From the NCBI GenBank assembly GCA_947476855.1, contig CANJSR010000178.1, forward strand, positions 1 to 9,193: a DNA stretch of 9,193 nt, written 5' to 3'. Source of the DNA: Acetobacteraceae bacterium. Its GTDB lineage: Bacteria > Pseudomonadota > Alphaproteobacteria > Acetobacterales > Acetobacteraceae. Each line of letters opens with the position of its first letter. Position 1 is the stretch's first letter. The notes under the pieces are model-generated. The model searched no databases and was not told the origin of the DNA. It saw only the letters and a program-made list of their open reading frames with translations. Below are positions 6,957 to 9,193 of this stretch, in pieces. Position numbers and translations under genes: made by a program.

Positions 6957-7646
6957 ATGGCCACCTATATCCTGCTGCATGGCGCCTATCAGGGGGGCTG
7001 GATCTGGAACCGCATGACGCCGCATCTGCGCGCCGCCGGTCACACGGTCTATGCGCCGTCCCTGGATGGCTGTGGGGAGCGCCGCCACGCGCTGCGGCCT
7101 GGCATCGACACGGAATCGCAGGCGGCCGAGGTCGCCGAGATGCTGTTCTATGAAGACCTCAAGGATGTCGTCCTGGTCGGCACGAGCTGCGGCGGCATGA
7201 TCGCCGCGCGCGTGGCCGAGGTCGCGCGGGAGCGGGTCGGGCGTGTGGTATTCGCCGACGCGCTGGCGCTGATGGACGGGGAAGCGGTGTCCGACATCGT
7301 CAAGCGCCCGACCGCGGTGACGACCGACCTCGGGACCGGCCCTTCGCCCGAGGACGCGCGTAACCGCATGTTCGCCTCCTTGACCGGTGAGACGCTGGAA
7401 TGGGCGATGGCCCGCTACACGCCGCATCCCGTGGCGGCGATGGCGGCGCCGGTGAAGCTGCCGACATTCTGGTCCCAGAATTGGAACGCGACCGTGATCT
7501 GGTGCACGCAGGCGCCGAATCCAGGGGAAGCGCACCAGCGCCGCGCCGCCGCAACGCTGAAGGCGCGCTGGTTTGAGATCGACACCGGGCATTACCCGAT
7601 GCTGTCGACGCCGGCGGAACTCGCGCGGATGTGCATGGTCGAATAG
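6957..7646 (+). CDS. Alpha/beta-fold hydrolase (esterase-like)
   Basis: A 229-residue, apparently cytoplasmic alpha/beta hydrolase of the compact hydroxynitrile-lyase/methylesterase-like group (PF12697-type). It starts directly with beta-strand ATYILLHGAYQGGW; HGA (8-10) forms the oxyanion-hole region. The nucleophile elbow is GTSCG (75-79, Ser77), and the catalytic His is in TGHYPMLSTPAEL (210-222, His212). At the usual site of the third catalytic residue, before the last helix, the sequence reads CTQAPNPGEAH with no Asp; Asp101 after strand 6 (FADAL) could act instead. No signal peptide is seen. The gene is divergent from the importer and convergent with the SnoaL/CoA-transferase pair, suggesting its own promoter. 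The reaction could be hydrolysis of an ester, amide or lactone; the substrate is unknown. Confidence 0.88.
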   Translation: MATYILLHGAYQGGWIWNRMTPHLRAAGHTVYAPSLDGCGERRHALRPGIDTESQAAEVAEMLFYEDLKDVVLVGTSCGGMIAARVAEVARERVGRVVFADALALMDGEAVSDIVKRPTAVTTDLGTGPSPEDARNRMFASLTGETLEWAMARYTPHPVAAMAAPVKLPTFWSQNWNATVIWCTQAPNPGEAHQRRAAATLKARWFEIDTGHYPMLSTPAELARMCMVE

Positions 7647-7653
7647 GGCCGGG

Positions 7654-7683
7654 CGTTCGGCGGTCCTTGCGGGCCGCCGAACG
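7654..7683. terminator. Hairpin between convergent genes, probable terminator
   Basis: A 13-bp stem with one G-U pair and a TTGC loop (arms 7654-7666 and 7671-7683) fills most of the 43-base gap between the stops of the hydrolase and the SnoaL-like gene. Only a weak GGTTCTTC follows on the plus strand and no U-run on the minus strand, so termination efficiency is uncertain. The position favours a shared terminator. Confidence 0.6.
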
Positions 7684-7689
7684 GGTTCT

Positions 7690-8106
7690 TCAGAACAGGC
7701 CTTCCGCGATGAAGCGGTCGATCTTGCGGTATTTGAACAGCCATTGGCCATTCTGTTTGACCAACTGATCGCGGTATTCGCCGCCGGAGCTGATGCGGGG
7801 GCCGGATGCGTGGTTCTCGATGACGGTCCAGTTCGACCGCGCGGCGGCGGTGTCGCCGGCAAGCTCGATGACGATGTTGGTCGTCAGGTGCGCTCGCCTC
7901 GGCCTGGGGCCGATGGACAGAGCGGCGATCTTGCGGAGTTGGGCGATGATGCCGTCCCGCCCGGTGCCGGTTCCGAAGGCGGTGTCCCAGGTGCCATCCG
8001 GGGTGAACAGGGCGGCCATCTCCTCATGCAGGCCGGCGTCGAGCTTGAAGCAGTAGACGGCCAGCAGTTCGCGGATGGCGTTCTTGTCGGCTTCCTCGGT
8101 TGCCAT
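7690..8106 (-). CDS. SnoaL/NTF2-fold protein (nuclear transport factor 2 family), possible dehydratase/isomerase
   Basis: A 138-residue single-domain cone-shaped alpha+beta protein of the SnoaL_4 type. It opens with AIRELLAVYCFKLDAGLHEE (10-29), then LFTPDGTWDT (33-42), RAHLTTNIVI (71-80), a central sheet, and QWLFKYRKIDRF (121-132), the usual closing strand. Tyr18, Asp23 and His73 fall where Tyr, Asp and His act in fold relatives such as BaiE (spacing recalled, not aligned). The ATG at 8106 has GGGAGA six bases upstream (8113-8118), overlapping the stop of the preceding CoA-transferase gene; a start at 8157 would sit inside that gene. Close coupling to the CoA-transferase suggests a joint pathway, perhaps acting on the CoA ester. 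Many members have no known activity, so function is open. Confidence 0.85.
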   Translation of the reverse strand: MATEEADKNAIRELLAVYCFKLDAGLHEEMAALFTPDGTWDTAFGTGTGRDGIIAQLRKIAALSIGPRPRRAHLTTNIVIELAGDTAAARSNWTVIENHASGPRISSGGEYRDQLVKQNGQWLFKYRKIDRFIAEGLF

Positions 8107-8117
8107 TTTGGTTCTCC

Positions 8118-9193
8118 CTAGTTTGCAACGATCTGGTCGATCTCGTCCTCGGAACACCCAGCCTCCCGCAGGATCTCCCGCGTGTGTTCACCGAGCGTCG
8201 GCCACAGGGAGCGTACGCTGGGTGGGGATTCGGAGAACCGGGCAGGGATGGCGGGCACCAGGACCTCGCCCTCGACCGGGTGGTCCATCTTCTGAAAGAA
8301 GCCGGTTTCCTTGAGATAATCGTTGGAAAACAGATCGAGCAGCGTATTCGCCGCCCCGCAGGGGATATCGGCTGCCCGCAGCAGGGCCACCCATTCGGAC
8401 GTGGTACGGTTCTTCATGCCCTCGGTAAGCGTGCCGTAGACCGCGTCGATATTGGCGGTGCGGGACTGCACGGTGTTGAAGCGCGGATCGTCGGCCAGAT
8501 GCGGCGCGTCCATGGCCGCGAACAGCTTGCGCCACTGCGCGTCGCTGTGGGCGATCACGCTGATATAGCCGTCCTTGGTCTGGTAGGGCCGGCGATGCGG
8601 GGTCAGCATGCGGGGATAGCCCAGGCCCTTTTCCGGCTGGTTCAGCACGCCCGCCCACATATGCTCGATCAGAGTAAAAGAGAGGATCGTCTCCAGCATC
8701 GGCAGATGGACTTCCTGGCCCTGGCCGGTCCGCTCCTTATGGACCAGCGCCATCGCGATCATGGAGGCGAGCGTCGATCCGGTCAGCTTGTCCACCAGCA
8801 CCATTGGGAAATAGCGCGGCTGGCCGTCGGGGCCGGCATTCAGTTCGGTGATGCCCGACAGGCCCTGGATCAGGTCGTCATAGGCCGGGAAGTCCTTCAT
8901 CGAACTGTCCTGGCGGAACCCGCCGGCCGAGGCATAGACCAGCTTCGGGTTGCGCTTCGACAGGCTCTCGTAATCCAGGCCGAGGCGCCTGGCAGGCCCG
9001 GCCCGCATGTTGTGGACGAAGACGTCCGCGCCTTCGACCAGCCGATACAGCGCTTCGCGGGCGGCGGGCTTCTTCAGGTCGATGGCCAGGCTGCGCTTGT
9101 TGCGGTTGAGCGTGGCGAAGTAGCTGCCCATGCCGTGGGTGCGCTCGGGGCCGATATAGCGGGTGGAGTCGCCCTCGGTCGTCTCGACCTTGA
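8118..9193 (-). CDS. Class III (CaiB/BaiF family) acyl-CoA transferase, N-terminus outside window
   Basis: Moves CoA from an acyl-CoA donor to a carboxylic acid acceptor. The frame is open at the right edge: 357 residues are visible, and about 30-40 N-terminal residues are missing compared with the usual ~400. The first residues KVETTEGDSTRYIGP match the family's KVE..GD..R block; next come MGSYFATLNRNKRSLAIDLK and GADVFVHNMRAG, both hallmark segments. The probable catalytic Asp is in VLVDKLTG (codon 8790-8792), followed by ERTGQGQEVHLPMLE. The C-terminal part contains PHRRPYQTKDGYISV. It ends in TAG, 11 bases before the SnoaL-like ATG, so the two are almost certainly co-transcribed. The promoter lies outside. 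Substrate is not predictable; formyl-, carnitine-, succinyl- or bile-acid-type activities all occur in the family. Confidence 0.93.
   Translation of the reverse strand, partial: KVETTEGDSTRYIGPERTHGMGSYFATLNRNKRSLAIDLKKPAAREALYRLVEGADVFVHNMRAGPARRLGLDYESLSKRNPKLVYASAGGFRQDSSMKDFPAYDDLIQGLSGITELNAGPDGQPRYFPMVLVDKLTGSTLASMIAMALVHKERTGQGQEVHLPMLETILSFTLIEHMWAGVLNQPEKGLGYPRMLTPHRRPYQTKDGYISVIAHSDAQWRKLFAAMDAPHLADDPRFNTVQSRTANIDAVYGTLTEGMKNRTTSEWVALLRAADIPCGAANTLLDLFSNDYLKETGFFQKMDHPVEGEVLVPAIPARFSESPPSVRSLWPTLGEHTREILREAGCSEDEIDQIVAN

Noticed and set aside
8107..8157. N-terminal extension of the SnoaL-like protein to an upstream start at 8157
   Set aside because: The added residues are translated from the end of the CoA-transferase gene in another frame, and the Shine-Dalgarno points to the ATG at 8106.

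Overview
The window looks like chromosomal DNA of a GC-rich alphaproteobacterium. The G/C-ending codons, the Liv-type transporter set, the twin-arginine-like signal on the binding protein and the short palindromic intergenic elements are all compatible with Rhodospirillales/Acetobacteraceae. No rRNA, tRNA or taxon-specific marker is present, so this placement is tentative. No transposase, integrase, CRISPR array or RNA gene was seen.

Layout. (1) 1-1742: two divergent genes for an EmrAB-type efflux pump. The MFS permease is on the minus strand and is cut by the left edge; the HlyD/EmrA membrane-fusion protein is on the plus strand. About 110 bases separate them. (2) 1743-1944: a convergent intergenic region with three nested hairpins and a perfect bidirectional terminator. 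(3) 1945-6766, all minus strand: a branched-chain amino-acid-type (HAAT/Liv) ABC importer, transcribed as livH-like permease, fused livM-livG-like permease/ATPase, livF-like ATPase, then the periplasmic binding protein. The first three genes are spaced tightly or overlap. The binding-protein gene follows a 130-base gap holding a perfect 22-bp hairpin. (4) 6957-7646, plus strand: an alpha/beta hydrolase, divergent from the importer. (5) 7690-9193, minus strand: a class III (CaiB/BaiF) CoA-transferase, cut by the right edge, followed after 11 bases by a small SnoaL/NTF2-fold protein.

How the genes may work together (inference). The importer, hydrolase, CoA-transferase and SnoaL-like protein resemble an accessory locus that takes up a small organic acid, ester or amide, hydrolyses it if needed, loads it onto CoA and modifies it. 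The CoA-transferase/SnoaL pair recalls BaiF/BaiE of bile-acid metabolism in gene content only; the substrate cannot be read from this sequence. The efflux pair appears to be a separate unit, closed off by the terminator.

The most unusual points are the permease-ATPase fusion with a degenerate ABC signature, the 22-bp hairpin before the binding-protein gene, and the alternative pairing in the 1.8-kb intergenic region. None of these by itself shows a new system.
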